This document shows, in pieces, positions 39,541 through 48,816 of a DNA stretch of 64,000 nucleotides (the first letter of the stretch is position 1; each line of letters begins with the position of its first letter). This DNA is from Mucilaginibacter flavus. Lineage in GTDB: Bacteria > Bacteroidota > Bacteroidia > Sphingobacteriales > Sphingobacteriaceae. The notes beneath the pieces are model-generated. The model was not told the DNA's origin. It worked only from the letters and a program-made list of their open reading frames with translations, and made no database searches. Position numbers and translations under genes: made by a program. Location: NCBI RefSeq assembly GCF_030409315.1, contig NZ_JAUFPS010000040.1, positions 1 through 64,000 on the forward strand. The letters run 5' to 3'.

Positions 39541-41730
39541 TTAAATGACCTTCGCCGGCTTATCCCCCATTACAAAAACCAGCTTCCCACCCTTGGTAAT
39601 ATCCCTGTGGCTGATATAATTTTTCAAATAAGGTTTACCATTCAGGCTGATACTTTGCACATATTTATGGGTAAGCGAAAGTCCTTCCGCTTCAATCACA
39701 AAGCTTTTGTTACCGGATAGCGCCAGCGTGATTTTTCTCAGTTGTGGTGCGCCAAACACGTATCGCCCATCGGCGGGGTTAACCGGGTAAAAGCCCATGG
39801 CAGTGAAAATATACCAGGCCGACATTTGTCCGCAATCATCATTGCCCGATAAGCCATCGGGCTTGTTCTGATAAAACTGATCGGAAATTTGTCGCACTAA
39901 TCGCTGCGTTTTAGCGGCATCACCGGCAAGGGTGTATAAATAAGCAATGTGGTGATTAGGTTCGTTGCCATGCGCGTATTGCCCTATCAAACCGGTAACA
40001 TCAAGTGTTGAACCTTTTCCAAATACCTTGGAATCCATGGTGAACAGGGAATCGAGTTTGGCTAAAAATGGCTTCTTCCCTCCCATTAGTTTAATCAAGC
40101 CCGGAATATCCTGCTGTACTTGCCAGGTGTATTGCCAGGCGTTACCTTCGGTATAGTCGCCGCCAATGGCTAACTGGCCGCTATCTAAATTGGCAAAGGG
40201 CTGCACCCAATCACCATCGGCAAGTTTGCCCCGCATCAGGTTAGTTGATTTATCAAACAGGTTGTTGTAAAAGCCAGACCGCTTGATGAAGTAGTTATAA
40301 TCGGCAGTTTTATGGAGCGATTTAGCCAGTTGGGCGGCACACCAATCGTCATAAGCGGCTTCCAGCGTGCGGGAAACGGCTTCGCGTTTAACACTGTCGG
40401 ACGGCAGGTAGCCGTATCTCATATACAAATCCCAATTATACTTTGGATTTTTGTTTATGGTTAAGGTCGATTTGATAGCTGCGAAAGCCTGCTCCTTATC
40501 AAAGCCTTTAATCCTTTTTAAAGCAGCATCAACAATAACCGGTATAGCGTGGTTACCTATCATGGCGTAGCTTTCCTTGCCAAATAAAGTCCACACCGGC
40601 AGTAATTGGGTTACGCCGAAATGCTGCAACATGGTTTCAACCATTTGTCCGTCCTTATCGGGGCAAATGAGCGTGTACAGCGGATGCGCCGCCCGGTAAG
40701 TATCCCAAAGTGATAGCGTTGAGTAATATACCTTATCTGCCGATTGATGCACCTGGCCATCGGCACCGCGGTATTTACCATCCACATCGGCAATATTATT
40801 GGGTTGGATAAGGGCATGGTAAACACTGGTATAAAAAGCTATCTTTTGCTCCTGGCCGCCATCCGCTTTGAGTTTAGCAAAATAGCTTTCCCATATTTTT
40901 GCAGCTCCAGACTTAACCTGGGTGAATGTTTTACCGGTTGTTTCGGCGGCGAGGTTTTTACGAGCACCATCAACACTTACGGTAGAAATACCAACTTTGG
41001 CTTCTATCGTTTCGCCGGGACTGGTGTCAAAATCAACAATCAATCGGCGATGGTTTTCGCCATCTATAAAATGCGAACCGGTGAATGCCTTGCTGAACGT
41101 GGCGGCGAAAAATACTTTTTTCTCTACCCATTGGCTGGTAAACGCGTAACCACTCAGGCTGGTTTTACTGTCGATTTTGATGCTGCCTTCGGATACGTGC
41201 TCTTTTAATTGTTCGGCATCTTCCACCAGGCCACTTTGCATATCTATCAGGATGTGCGATTTACCCGCCTTAGTAAAAGTATACCGATGCAAACCCGCAT
41301 GCGCGGTTGCGGTTAGCTCAACTTTGATCTTATTATCGCTTAAATCAACTTTGTAATAGCCTGGCGAAGCTTTTTCTGTTTGATGCGAGAATTTACTCAC
41401 AAACTTCGCGGGAGTATTTCCCTGAAAAGGAAAAAATAATACATCGCCCAAATCAACACCGCCGGTGCCGCTCAGGTGGGTATGGGCAAAGCCGGTGATC
41501 ACGGCATCCTCGTAACGATAGCCCGAGCAGTAGTTCCAGCCAAAGTTACCGGTTTCGGGACTTAGCTGCACTAATCCGAAGGGAACAGCAGCGCCGGGAA
41601 AGGTATGCCCGGTTGCCGATGTACCAATGAAAGGGTTAACATACCTGCCCAGATTTTGCGCGCCAGCTCTGAAAACTATAACAGCAAAAAGTAACGCTAA
41701 ACCGTTTTTTACGAGTCCCTTCCATTTCAT
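39541..41730 (-). CDS. GH92 family glycoside hydrolase (alpha-mannosidase type)
   Basis: About 729 residues from the ATG at 41730 (MKWKGLVKNGLALLF), with a signal peptide ending AGAQ. A longer frame starts at a TTG two codons upstream. The N-terminal beta domain is followed by an (alpha/alpha)6 barrel. GH92 marks are FIGTSATGHTFPGAAVPFG, GTGGVDLGDVLF, SLWDTYRAAHPLYTL and SGNDDCGQMSAWYIFTAMGF, with the acidic catalytic pair expected around the last. GH92 enzymes are Ca2+-dependent exo-alpha-mannosidases acting on mannan or N-glycan mannose. It lies 10 bases after the GH20 gene and forms the end of the utilisation operon. Confidence 0.95.
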   Translation of the reverse strand: MKWKGLVKNGLALLFAVIVFRAGAQNLGRYVNPFIGTSATGHTFPGAAVPFGLVQLSPETGNFGWNYCSGYRYEDAVITGFAHTHLSGTGGVDLGDVLFFPFQGNTPAKFVSKFSHQTEKASPGYYKVDLSDNKIKVELTATAHAGLHRYTFTKAGKSHILIDMQSGLVEDAEQLKEHVSEGSIKIDSKTSLSGYAFTSQWVEKKVFFAATFSKAFTGSHFIDGENHRRLIVDFDTSPGETIEAKVGISTVSVDGARKNLAAETTGKTFTQVKSGAAKIWESYFAKLKADGGQEQKIAFYTSVYHALIQPNNIADVDGKYRGADGQVHQSADKVYYSTLSLWDTYRAAHPLYTLICPDKDGQMVETMLQHFGVTQLLPVWTLFGKESYAMIGNHAIPVIVDAALKRIKGFDKEQAFAAIKSTLTINKNPKYNWDLYMRYGYLPSDSVKREAVSRTLEAAYDDWCAAQLAKSLHKTADYNYFIKRSGFYNNLFDKSTNLMRGKLADGDWVQPFANLDSGQLAIGGDYTEGNAWQYTWQVQQDIPGLIKLMGGKKPFLAKLDSLFTMDSKVFGKGSTLDVTGLIGQYAHGNEPNHHIAYLYTLAGDAAKTQRLVRQISDQFYQNKPDGLSGNDDCGQMSAWYIFTAMGFYPVNPADGRYVFGAPQLRKITLALSGNKSFVIEAEGLSLTHKYVQSISLNGKPYLKNYISHRDITKGGKLVFVMGDKPAKVI

Positions 41731-41740
41731 AAGCAATATT

Positions 41741-44026
41741 TTATTGATGGAACATGTAAGCCTGCGGATCGATCACCTTACCATCGGCCGCCTTGATGAC
41801 CACTAAATCCTCTAAACGATTCATGTTATCGGCAATATAATGACCGGTTATAGCGTAAGCCCCCTTTTTCAAATGCAGCATCCCTTTTTGAGGCTGGGCA
41901 TACTTATCCTTACCCCGGTATATGATTTGCTCGCCGTTGATAAACAAGGCCGGGCTAACCAAAAAACCCGAGGTAATTTGATAGTCACCCTCTGTATTAA
42001 TCCTGATAAAGCCATTCAGCTTTACCCAGGTTAGGTTGCCATCTGTAACCGGCAACACCATTGGCGCTGCAGAATTAATGATAGCCGTGGTAACCAATTG
42101 CGTGGTATCTACCTTATCAATATTATATTCCTTGCTTTTGATAAGCTTATAGCTAAAGCCGGGGGTAAGCGCGGCCTGGTCAATTACCACCGGACTGATA
42201 TCCACATGGCGTATGGTAGCTTCCTGTAAAATATGCTGTTTGTTTAATGTCCAGGTAGTATAGGTTTTAATATCGAGAGTATCTTTCAGCATGGTATTGA
42301 TCTTGATGGGAAACAACTGCGGCTTTGCCGAACTATCGGGCATTTTGCCGTTAAGCGAGTAGCGTACCTGTGCTCCCAGCAATGGATATTTCAATACCAG
42401 GCCAAATTGGTTACTGTTGGTTACAATGTTGTTCATGCCTACAATATCGGGCAGGCGGGCGTTCCAGTTCCATAGTTTGAAATAGCCATATTGCTGCTTC
42501 ATTTTATAATCAAACCTATCCAGATTTTTATTTTCCTTTGCCGACCAGGTTAACTCGGCCACGGCTAAAGCCCTTGGGTAAACCATGTATTGCAGGTGCG
42601 ATGCCGTAGGGATCTTCTCGGCCCAGATATTCCCCTGCGCGCCTAATACATACTCCGCTTCTTCGGGACTTAACTCTTTCGACATCGGTTCATAGTTGTA
42701 CACCATTTGCCAGGTTACCGTTGGGTTCCATCCTATCGGTTCCAGGTCTTCGCTGGCTTGCGGGGCATCAAAGTACATGTAAGGTAGCGGTGTCATCACC
42801 ACATGATGGTGCATTTTGGCAGCAGCTATACCACCGGCCTCACCCTGCCAGCTCATTACCGTTGCCGATTCGGCCAAACCACCTTGCAGTATCTCGTCCC
42901 AGCCGACAAGTTTCTTATTTTTAGAGATCAGGAACTTTTCTATCCGTTTAATAAAATAGCTTTGCACTTCTTTCTCACTTTTCAGCCCTTCTTTTTTCAT
43001 CAGGGCTACCGCGGTGGGGCTTTTAAGCCAGTCCACCATTTCGGCCTCGTCGCCGCCAACGTGGATGTATTGATTAGGGAACAACGCTATCACTTCGGTA
43101 AGCACATCCTCCATAAAATTGAAAGTATGCTCGCTTGGGTCTAACATGCGCACACGGTGTTTAGCCCCGGTCGAATCCTGGCAACCTAATTCGGGATAGG
43201 CAAAAATAGCGGCCTCGCTATGGCCGGGCATTTCAATTTCGGGTAAAATGGTTATAAATCTGTCCTGCGCGTATTTGATCACGTCCTTAATTTCGGCCTG
43301 GGTATAAAAACCATCCTTGCCGCCGCCATCAATCAGGTTATCTAACTTGCGAAATTTGCCTTGCTTTTCGTAATAAGTAATGCGCGCACCAAGTTCGGTC
43401 AGTTTTGGATATTTATTGATCTGGATACGCCAGCCCTCATCATCCGTTAAGTGCCAGTGAAATACATTGAGTTTATAATGCGCCATTACATCAATATATT
43501 GCTTTACCTCCGCTACCGTAAAAAAATGACGGCATACATCAAGGCTTAGTCCGCGCCATTGAAAACGCGGTTCATCGGCCACGGTACATACGGCAAGTTT
43601 TAGCGGGGTAATCGCTTTTTCGGGCAATAACTGAATTAAAGACTGCACGCCATAAAATACGCCGGCGCCTTTGCCATAAATCCTGACAGCGGCGGTACTT
43701 ACATGCAAAGCATATGAGCCCTCTTTATCGCCGGCGGTGGTAATAAGTTGTATAGCGGCTGTTGCAGGCACTTTGGGATATACCTTGAGTTGTAAGTTGA
43801 GCCTATAGTATTTAGCAAGATAATTTTGCAGGTATTTACCCACAGCTTCGCTTTCTTTATCAACCCCGATCATGGCTTTGCTGCTCAGCAAAAAATCGCC
43901 TTTACCTTCCGTCAGATGCAGGGGTTGCGGGATAATGTGCAACTGCGCTTTTGCGGATACCGACAGACAGATAGCCAATACTAATACAATAGCCGATTTT
44001 ACTTTTTGAATATGATAGTTGTTCAT
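41741..44026 (-). CDS. GH20 beta-N-acetylhexosaminidase
   Basis: A 761-residue exported enzyme with a signal peptide ending SAKAQ. A GH20b-type N-terminal domain (about 30-150) precedes the catalytic barrel (about 155-500): RGLSLDVCRHFFTVAEVKQY, WHLTDDEGWRI, ILPEIEMPGHSEA, and the catalytic pair D326-E327 in HVGGDEAE. It uses substrate-assisted catalysis to remove terminal beta-GlcNAc or GalNAc. The C-terminal 220 residues include an Ig-like or chitobiase-type module and a PA14-like strand set (VKLNGFIRINTEGDYQITSG). It lies between the NagX-like and GH92 genes with gaps of 15 and 10 bases. Confidence 0.96.
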   Translation of the reverse strand: MNNYHIQKVKSAIVLVLAICLSVSAKAQLHIIPQPLHLTEGKGDFLLSSKAMIGVDKESEAVGKYLQNYLAKYYRLNLQLKVYPKVPATAAIQLITTAGDKEGSYALHVSTAAVRIYGKGAGVFYGVQSLIQLLPEKAITPLKLAVCTVADEPRFQWRGLSLDVCRHFFTVAEVKQYIDVMAHYKLNVFHWHLTDDEGWRIQINKYPKLTELGARITYYEKQGKFRKLDNLIDGGGKDGFYTQAEIKDVIKYAQDRFITILPEIEMPGHSEAAIFAYPELGCQDSTGAKHRVRMLDPSEHTFNFMEDVLTEVIALFPNQYIHVGGDEAEMVDWLKSPTAVALMKKEGLKSEKEVQSYFIKRIEKFLISKNKKLVGWDEILQGGLAESATVMSWQGEAGGIAAAKMHHHVVMTPLPYMYFDAPQASEDLEPIGWNPTVTWQMVYNYEPMSKELSPEEAEYVLGAQGNIWAEKIPTASHLQYMVYPRALAVAELTWSAKENKNLDRFDYKMKQQYGYFKLWNWNARLPDIVGMNNIVTNSNQFGLVLKYPLLGAQVRYSLNGKMPDSSAKPQLFPIKINTMLKDTLDIKTYTTWTLNKQHILQEATIRHVDISPVVIDQAALTPGFSYKLIKSKEYNIDKVDTTQLVTTAIINSAAPMVLPVTDGNLTWVKLNGFIRINTEGDYQITSGFLVSPALFINGEQIIYRGKDKYAQPQKGMLHLKKGAYAITGHYIADNMNRLEDLVVIKAADGKVIDPQAYMFHQ

Positions 44027-44041
44027 GCTGACTTGGGGATG

Positions 44042-45193
44042 TTAAATTTTAACAGTGATCTTTTTGATATACAATATCCAAACTGGAATAAAAATAATAA
44101 TAACAGTCATGATTGCCGAAATAAGCGAGGCATTCTCCGGCGAAAAATTTGGCGTTAACATATGAAAATACATATAACTCCATATATTGGTTTTATGCCC
44201 GTTATCTGTTACCGGGATAAGCGACAGTACCTCGGGGATCACATCAGCCAAAACATACGCTGCAATCGCGTTACGCCCAAAAGCGAGAAATGGCGGAATT
44301 AATTTTTTGTAGCCTTTTATATCAATAACCCAATAGGATAAAGACAGGATGATAACGGCCAAGCCCGCGGTGAGTAGTACAAATGAGCTTGTCCATAATT
44401 GTTTGTTGATTGGGAAAAATGTATTCCATATCAGCCCTAAAACAACCAGCAGCAAGCCAGCACCGGTGAGTTTAAATATCTCATTGCCGTTTTTAACCTT
44501 ACCGCTTTTAAGCCAGGTGCCGGTAAATACACCAAGCAAACAGGTACCAATGGCGGGGATAGTACCTAAAAGCCCTTCAGGGTCCCAGGTTTTGGAGGCT
44601 TGCCAGAGGTGGTTGGTGGTAAAAACCATTCTATCGATGTAAGCACCCAAATTGGTTTCTTTTTCGAGGTTGGGATGTGCCACACCGGGTACGGGTACAA
44701 AAGTCATGATGAGGTAGTAACCAACCAAACAGCTTACCGCGATGATGATTTGCGTACGGATATTGGTTTTCATGTACAATATAGCTGTAATACCAAACAC
44801 CAAGCCTATGCGCTGCAACACACCCGGAAAGCGCAGGTGAGCAAACTGAAAATCGCTGATTAAAGGTAAACAGATACCCAGGGCAATAATAATTACGGTA
44901 CGGCGCAAAATGGACAGGATAACCTTACTGTGGTTAGCCCCGTCGGCTTTTTTGCCTTGCATAGCGTATACGATGGATACACCTACCATAAAAAGAAAAA
45001 AGGGAAACACCAGGTCGGTTGGGGTGCAGCCATTCCATTTGGAATGTTCCAGCGGCCAGTAAATATGTCCCCAATCGCCGGGGTCATTAACCAGGATCAT
45101 GGCCGCGACGGTAAAGCCACGAAAAAAATCGAGTGAAAGTAACCTTGGTTTGCTGGTGCTGGTGGCTTTATCGCCAACTACGGTATCTGTCAT
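44042..45193 (-). CDS. NagX-like membrane acyltransferase (HGSNAT/DUF5009 type)
   Basis: A 383-residue polytopic membrane protein with about 10-11 helices. The family pattern is RLLSLDFFRGFTVAAMILVN, then GCTPTDLVFPFFLFMVGVSI, and later FLAFGRNAIAAYVLADVI. It belongs to the heparan-alpha-glucosaminide N-acetyltransferase-like family (DUF5009/NagX), which in several bacteria sits with chitin or GlcNAc genes. In this operon it probably handles GlcNAc released by the GH20 enzyme, perhaps by acetylation or transport across the inner membrane; the exact reaction is unproven. First gene of the 3' block of the locus. A repeat cluster (45222-45630) separates it from the GH78 gene. Confidence 0.9.
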   Translation of the reverse strand: MTDTVVGDKATSTSKPRLLSLDFFRGFTVAAMILVNDPGDWGHIYWPLEHSKWNGCTPTDLVFPFFLFMVGVSIVYAMQGKKADGANHSKVILSILRRTVIIIALGICLPLISDFQFAHLRFPGVLQRIGLVFGITAILYMKTNIRTQIIIAVSCLVGYYLIMTFVPVPGVAHPNLEKETNLGAYIDRMVFTTNHLWQASKTWDPEGLLGTIPAIGTCLLGVFTGTWLKSGKVKNGNEIFKLTGAGLLLVVLGLIWNTFFPINKQLWTSSFVLLTAGLAVIILSLSYWVIDIKGYKKLIPPFLAFGRNAIAAYVLADVIPEVLSLIPVTDNGHKTNIWSYMYFHMLTPNFSPENASLISAIMTVIIIFIPVWILYIKKITVKI

Positions 45194-45221
45194 GGATGAT
45201 GTTTTCTATTTATATTTTTCT

Positions 45222-45312
45222 GTAGAGATGCAACATTTTGCGTCTCCCGTGTGCAAATCGGATATGCAATTTCGCCCTGTATAGCTGGAGACGCAAAATA
45301 TTGCGTCTCTAC
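45222..45312. repeat. Palindromic repeat, GTAGAGACGCAA family
   Basis: The left arm GTAGAGATGCAACATTTTGC runs on to CGTCTCC (45222-45247). The right arm, GGAGACGCAAAATATTGCGT and on to CTCTAC (45287-45312), is its near complement. About 40 bases lie between. Confidence 0.85.
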
Positions 45313-45405
45313 ATTATCGTAAAAATCGAAATTCTCACCAAATACCAGGAAAACTCCACCCCTTCAATTACTATACATCTTTAAAAAAGCCCACTTTTCA
45401 AATCC

Positions 45406-45520
45406 ACTCTTTGAGAGGGGGCGCGATGGATTTGAGCGATAGCAGGGGTGTGTTTTACAGCGTTCAATTGCCGCACGTACAAAACACACCCCTCCGCCCC
45501 TCTCAAGAGGGGAATCGCGC
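45406..45520. repeat. Palindromic repeat, CCCCTCTnnAGAGGGG family
   Basis: Outer arms CTCTTTGAGAGGGG with GCGCGA at 45406-45426 and the complement to 45520. Inner arms are AGGGGTGTGTTTTAC (45443-45457) and its complement ending ACACACCCCT (to 45493). The family may be related to the hairpin at 5076-5110. Confidence 0.8.
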
Positions 45521-45532
45521 AAACCCCGCTTT

Positions 45533-45630
45533 TTGTCCTTGCTCTTTTATCCAAAAATCCTTAACTCCTTAAAATCGCAAAAGGCCGCCCCTTGTCCTTG
45601 CTCCTTTGTCCAAAAATCCTTTATCCAAAA
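45533..45630. repeat. AAAAATCCTT-type repeats, direct pair
   Basis: Two direct copies with CCTTGCTCnTTTnTCCAAAA, at 45533-45567 and 45592-45630, related to 12501-12683. The second ends two bases before the GH78 stop codon. Confidence 0.65.
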
Positions 45631-45632
45631 AA

Positions 45633-48419
45633 TTAATTCTTTTTTCCCTGCACTTTCAGGGTATACACAAAATGATAGCTGCCAGATACAACGGCAAACT
45701 GCTCGTCGTTTCCAATCTTTTTTATGTCGGTAATCTCTTTTACTGTGTTAATATCGAGGCCATTCTCAGTTATCGCGTCGGTTACGTATGGTAAAATAAC
45801 CTGGGCGGTGGTGTTGGGTGGTACTACAATATCTAAGGTAAATATTCCCTGGTCAATCGTCCACGCCGATTTAACTTTTCCGTACAGGGTTTCCAATTCG
45901 GCCTGTGCCATGGTAAGCTTACCGCCCGGGTGCGGGGCGATGACTATTTTGTGGAAACCGGGGTCGTCTTCATCAGTATTGATACCGGCAACTACCCGGT
46001 ATAACCAATCGCCAATGGCACCATAGGCGTAGTGGTTAAAGGAGTTCATTTCGGGGTCTTCAAAACTACCATCAGGTTTAATACCATCCCAGCGCTCCCA
46101 AATGGTGGTAGCACCGTTTTTAACGGGATACAGCCACGATGGGTACGATTCCTTCATTAGTAAGTCATAAGCAATATCGGTACGCCCAAAACGGCTTAAA
46201 ACGTGGCAGATGTATGGTGTACCCAAAAAACCGGTGGTGATGTGTTCATCATAGTCTTCAATGTTGCCCACCAGTCTTTTAGCGGCGCTCGCCCTTAGGT
46301 TTTCTGGCAGCATATCAAAGTTAAGGGCAAGCACATAGGATGTTTGCGTGCCTGATATCATGCGCCCGTTCGGTGTTACATATTCGCTATTGAACGCTTG
46401 TTTAATATTGTATAACAGTTTTGTATAAGTCTGTACATCATCGCTATGCCCCAAAATACGGGCGGCGTTAATGAGCAATTGGGTTGAATGCGCGTAAAAG
46501 GCCTGTGCTATGAGGTTTTTATCGGTAAGGGCAGCACCATCTTCGTAATTGGTGCCGGCGTAAAACAGCCAGTCGCCAAAGTGATTGCCGGTATCCCATA
46601 AATAATTGCGGCTATGGCGCTGTATATAGCCTACCCATGCTTTCATGCTGTTGTATTGCTGCTGCAATACTTGCTTATCATTATAGGCCAGGTAAATATT
46701 CCAGGGCGCTATGGTGGCAACATCGCTCCAGCCAGATGCCGCCGATAATGTACTGTCCAGCATATTGGGAATTACATAAGGTACGGCTCCATCTTTATGC
46801 TGATCGGCCTGAAGATCTTTTAACCATTTGGTAAAAAAGCCGGCCACATCCATATTGAAGGTAGCTGTACGGCAAAAGGCCTGGGCATCCCCCGTCCAGC
46901 CCATACGCTCGTCGCGCTGTGGGCAATCGGTAGGCACGTCAATAAAATTACCTTTTTGTCCCCATTGAATGTTATGCTGTAGCTGGTTTACGAGTTTGTT
47001 TGAGGTAGAAAAACTGCCGGTTTGCGCCATATCTGAATACAGCGCGTAAGCAGCCACATTTGTGGAATCAAGCGGACCATCATATCCTACTATTTTCATA
47101 AATCTGAAACCCTGGAAGGTAAAATGGGGCTCGTAGGTCTCTACACTATCACTTTTAAAAACATAGGTAATTTCCTGTTTGGCGGTACGCAGGTTTTTAG
47201 TGTAAAAATTTCCTTTTTGATCAAGCACTTCGGCATGGAACAGCCTTATGGTATCGCCGGCTTTAGCCTTTAACTTAAACTGAACCCAGCCTACCAGGTT
47301 TTGACCAAAATCGACCACCCGTTCGCCCGCCGGTGTGGTGAGTACTTTAAGCGGATTAAACTTTTCATGTTTTTTAACCGTAGGTCCCGATGTAGCTATC
47401 AGGTTGGCTTTTATGGTAGTATCTGTTTTAACCGTATCCCAAGTGGCATCTTTGTACGTGCCGGTTGCCCAACCCGGTTTCTCCTTGCGGGCGTCGTACT
47501 CCTCACCATCAAAAAAGGAGGAAGAACGAATTGGCCCATAGGCTACCTTCCAGGTTTTATCAGAGTTGATTATTTCGCGCTGCCCGTTGGTGTAAACAAT
47601 TTCTAACTGGCAAAGCAGGGCCAATTTTTTGCCGTATACATCTTTTTTTCGGTTATAAGTATACCCACGATACCAGCCATCGCCAATAGTTACGCCAATG
47701 GCGTTAAAGCCTTTTAAAATGCTGGTGGTAACGTCATACACATTGTATTGCAGGCGCTTGTTGTAGCTTGTCCAACCGGGTGCAAAATAATCTTCGCCGA
47801 CGCGTTTGCCATTAATCTGGGCTTCAAAAACACCGTGAGCTGTTATGTACAGGTGCGCGGCACGAATCTTTCTATCTAACTTAAATGATTTGCGGAACAT
47901 GGGCGTGGGTCCGCCGGTGGTATCTGATTGATAGGTATCCTGAATCCATTGCGCTGTCCAGTCGCTTTGCTTCAACAAACCCATTTTCCAAAAGTTGACC
48001 ATGCTCCAGGGACTTACCTGGTTTTTGTTGTTCCAAACCCGCACCTGCCAGTAAACCTTTTGGCGCGAAGTAAGCATAGGACCACCGTAGTAAATTTGTA
48101 TGGATTGAGCCGAGTAAATGCGCCCTGTACCCCAAATGATGCCCTTACCTTTGGTTAATGATACGGCGTTATTACCTACCCTGATCTCGTAGGATGTTTG
48201 TTGGATGCCCCTATCCTGGGTAACCAGTTTCCAGCTAAGACGCGGGTTGGCGGCATCAACCGATATGGGATTGGTTTTATATTCGCAGATGAGATTTTCG
48301 ACCCTGAGCGGAACGGGCAAAGGCTGAACCTGCGCCGGGCTTATATTATTTAAAAGAAACAGTAAAACGATACTTAAGCCTGCCTTTTTGAGCACACCCG
48401 TTAATTGAATATAATTCAT
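45633..48419 (-). CDS. GH78 alpha-L-rhamnosidase
   Basis: A 928-residue exported enzyme; signal peptide ending ISPAQ at about residue 30. Bac_rhamnosid_N-type beta domains (PLPVPLRVENLICEYKTNPI, PRLSWKLV, AHLYITAHGVFEAQINGKRVGEDYFAPGWTSY) precede the (alpha/alpha)6 catalytic barrel. The catalytic region is FIDVPTDCPQRDERMGWTGDAQAF, whose DERxGWTGD block holds the general acid. A C-terminal beta domain with GAIGDWLYRVVAGI follows. It removes terminal alpha-rhamnose, as in pectin, plant or bacterial glycans. In the locus it follows SusD but is separated by a 397-base gap of repeats. On the other side it faces further repeats. Confidence 0.95.
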   Translation of the reverse strand: MNYIQLTGVLKKAGLSIVLLFLLNNISPAQVQPLPVPLRVENLICEYKTNPISVDAANPRLSWKLVTQDRGIQQTSYEIRVGNNAVSLTKGKGIIWGTGRIYSAQSIQIYYGGPMLTSRQKVYWQVRVWNNKNQVSPWSMVNFWKMGLLKQSDWTAQWIQDTYQSDTTGGPTPMFRKSFKLDRKIRAAHLYITAHGVFEAQINGKRVGEDYFAPGWTSYNKRLQYNVYDVTTSILKGFNAIGVTIGDGWYRGYTYNRKKDVYGKKLALLCQLEIVYTNGQREIINSDKTWKVAYGPIRSSSFFDGEEYDARKEKPGWATGTYKDATWDTVKTDTTIKANLIATSGPTVKKHEKFNPLKVLTTPAGERVVDFGQNLVGWVQFKLKAKAGDTIRLFHAEVLDQKGNFYTKNLRTAKQEITYVFKSDSVETYEPHFTFQGFRFMKIVGYDGPLDSTNVAAYALYSDMAQTGSFSTSNKLVNQLQHNIQWGQKGNFIDVPTDCPQRDERMGWTGDAQAFCRTATFNMDVAGFFTKWLKDLQADQHKDGAVPYVIPNMLDSTLSAASGWSDVATIAPWNIYLAYNDKQVLQQQYNSMKAWVGYIQRHSRNYLWDTGNHFGDWLFYAGTNYEDGAALTDKNLIAQAFYAHSTQLLINAARILGHSDDVQTYTKLLYNIKQAFNSEYVTPNGRMISGTQTSYVLALNFDMLPENLRASAAKRLVGNIEDYDEHITTGFLGTPYICHVLSRFGRTDIAYDLLMKESYPSWLYPVKNGATTIWERWDGIKPDGSFEDPEMNSFNHYAYGAIGDWLYRVVAGINTDEDDPGFHKIVIAPHPGGKLTMAQAELETLYGKVKSAWTIDQGIFTLDIVVPPNTTAQVILPYVTDAITENGLDINTVKEITDIKKIGNDEQFAVVSGSYHFVYTLKVQGKKN

Positions 48420-48593
48420 GCCATTAAATATAGCTTAAGAACGATTTTTGTTTTAGTTACCCCATATATTTTAGCTATAAAACAGGTAAAAATGATGTGG
48501 TAATTATATATAAACGCAATACCACCCCGTAACGATTTTAAAAAGCGTGTAATTGTTTTAAAATTTAAAGGAGAAGACTTTAATAACCATAAC

Positions 48594-48786
48594 AGGTAGC
48601 CGCCATGCGGCATCTCCATCCGCCGTTATTATTTTCTACAAACCGTTAGCCGCGATGCGGCATAAGATTTTTTGAAAACCACCTTGTTCAAAACCAATCA
48701 TCAATACAAAATGATATTGCGCGTACAAGATGCCGCATAGCGGCTACGATCATCAAAGCTTTTTTTGTTCCATAGGAGCTACCTGT
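48594..48786. repeat. Multi-arm palindromic element, GTAGCCGCnATGCGGCAT family
   Basis: Four inverted blocks: ACAGGTAGCCGCCATGCGGC at 48593-48612, GTTAGCCGCGATGCGGCATA at 48645-48664, GATGCCGCATAGCGGCTACG at 48729-48748 and TTCCATAGGAGCTACCTGT at about 48768. The first and second pair with the third; the last pairs with the start of the first. The same blocks occur in 15291-15493. It fills most of the gap between the SusD and GH78 genes, which otherwise is AT-rich and empty. Confidence 0.85.
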
Positions 48787-48816
48787 TTTTTGCTTTGAAT
48801 ATTAAAACCAGCTTTA

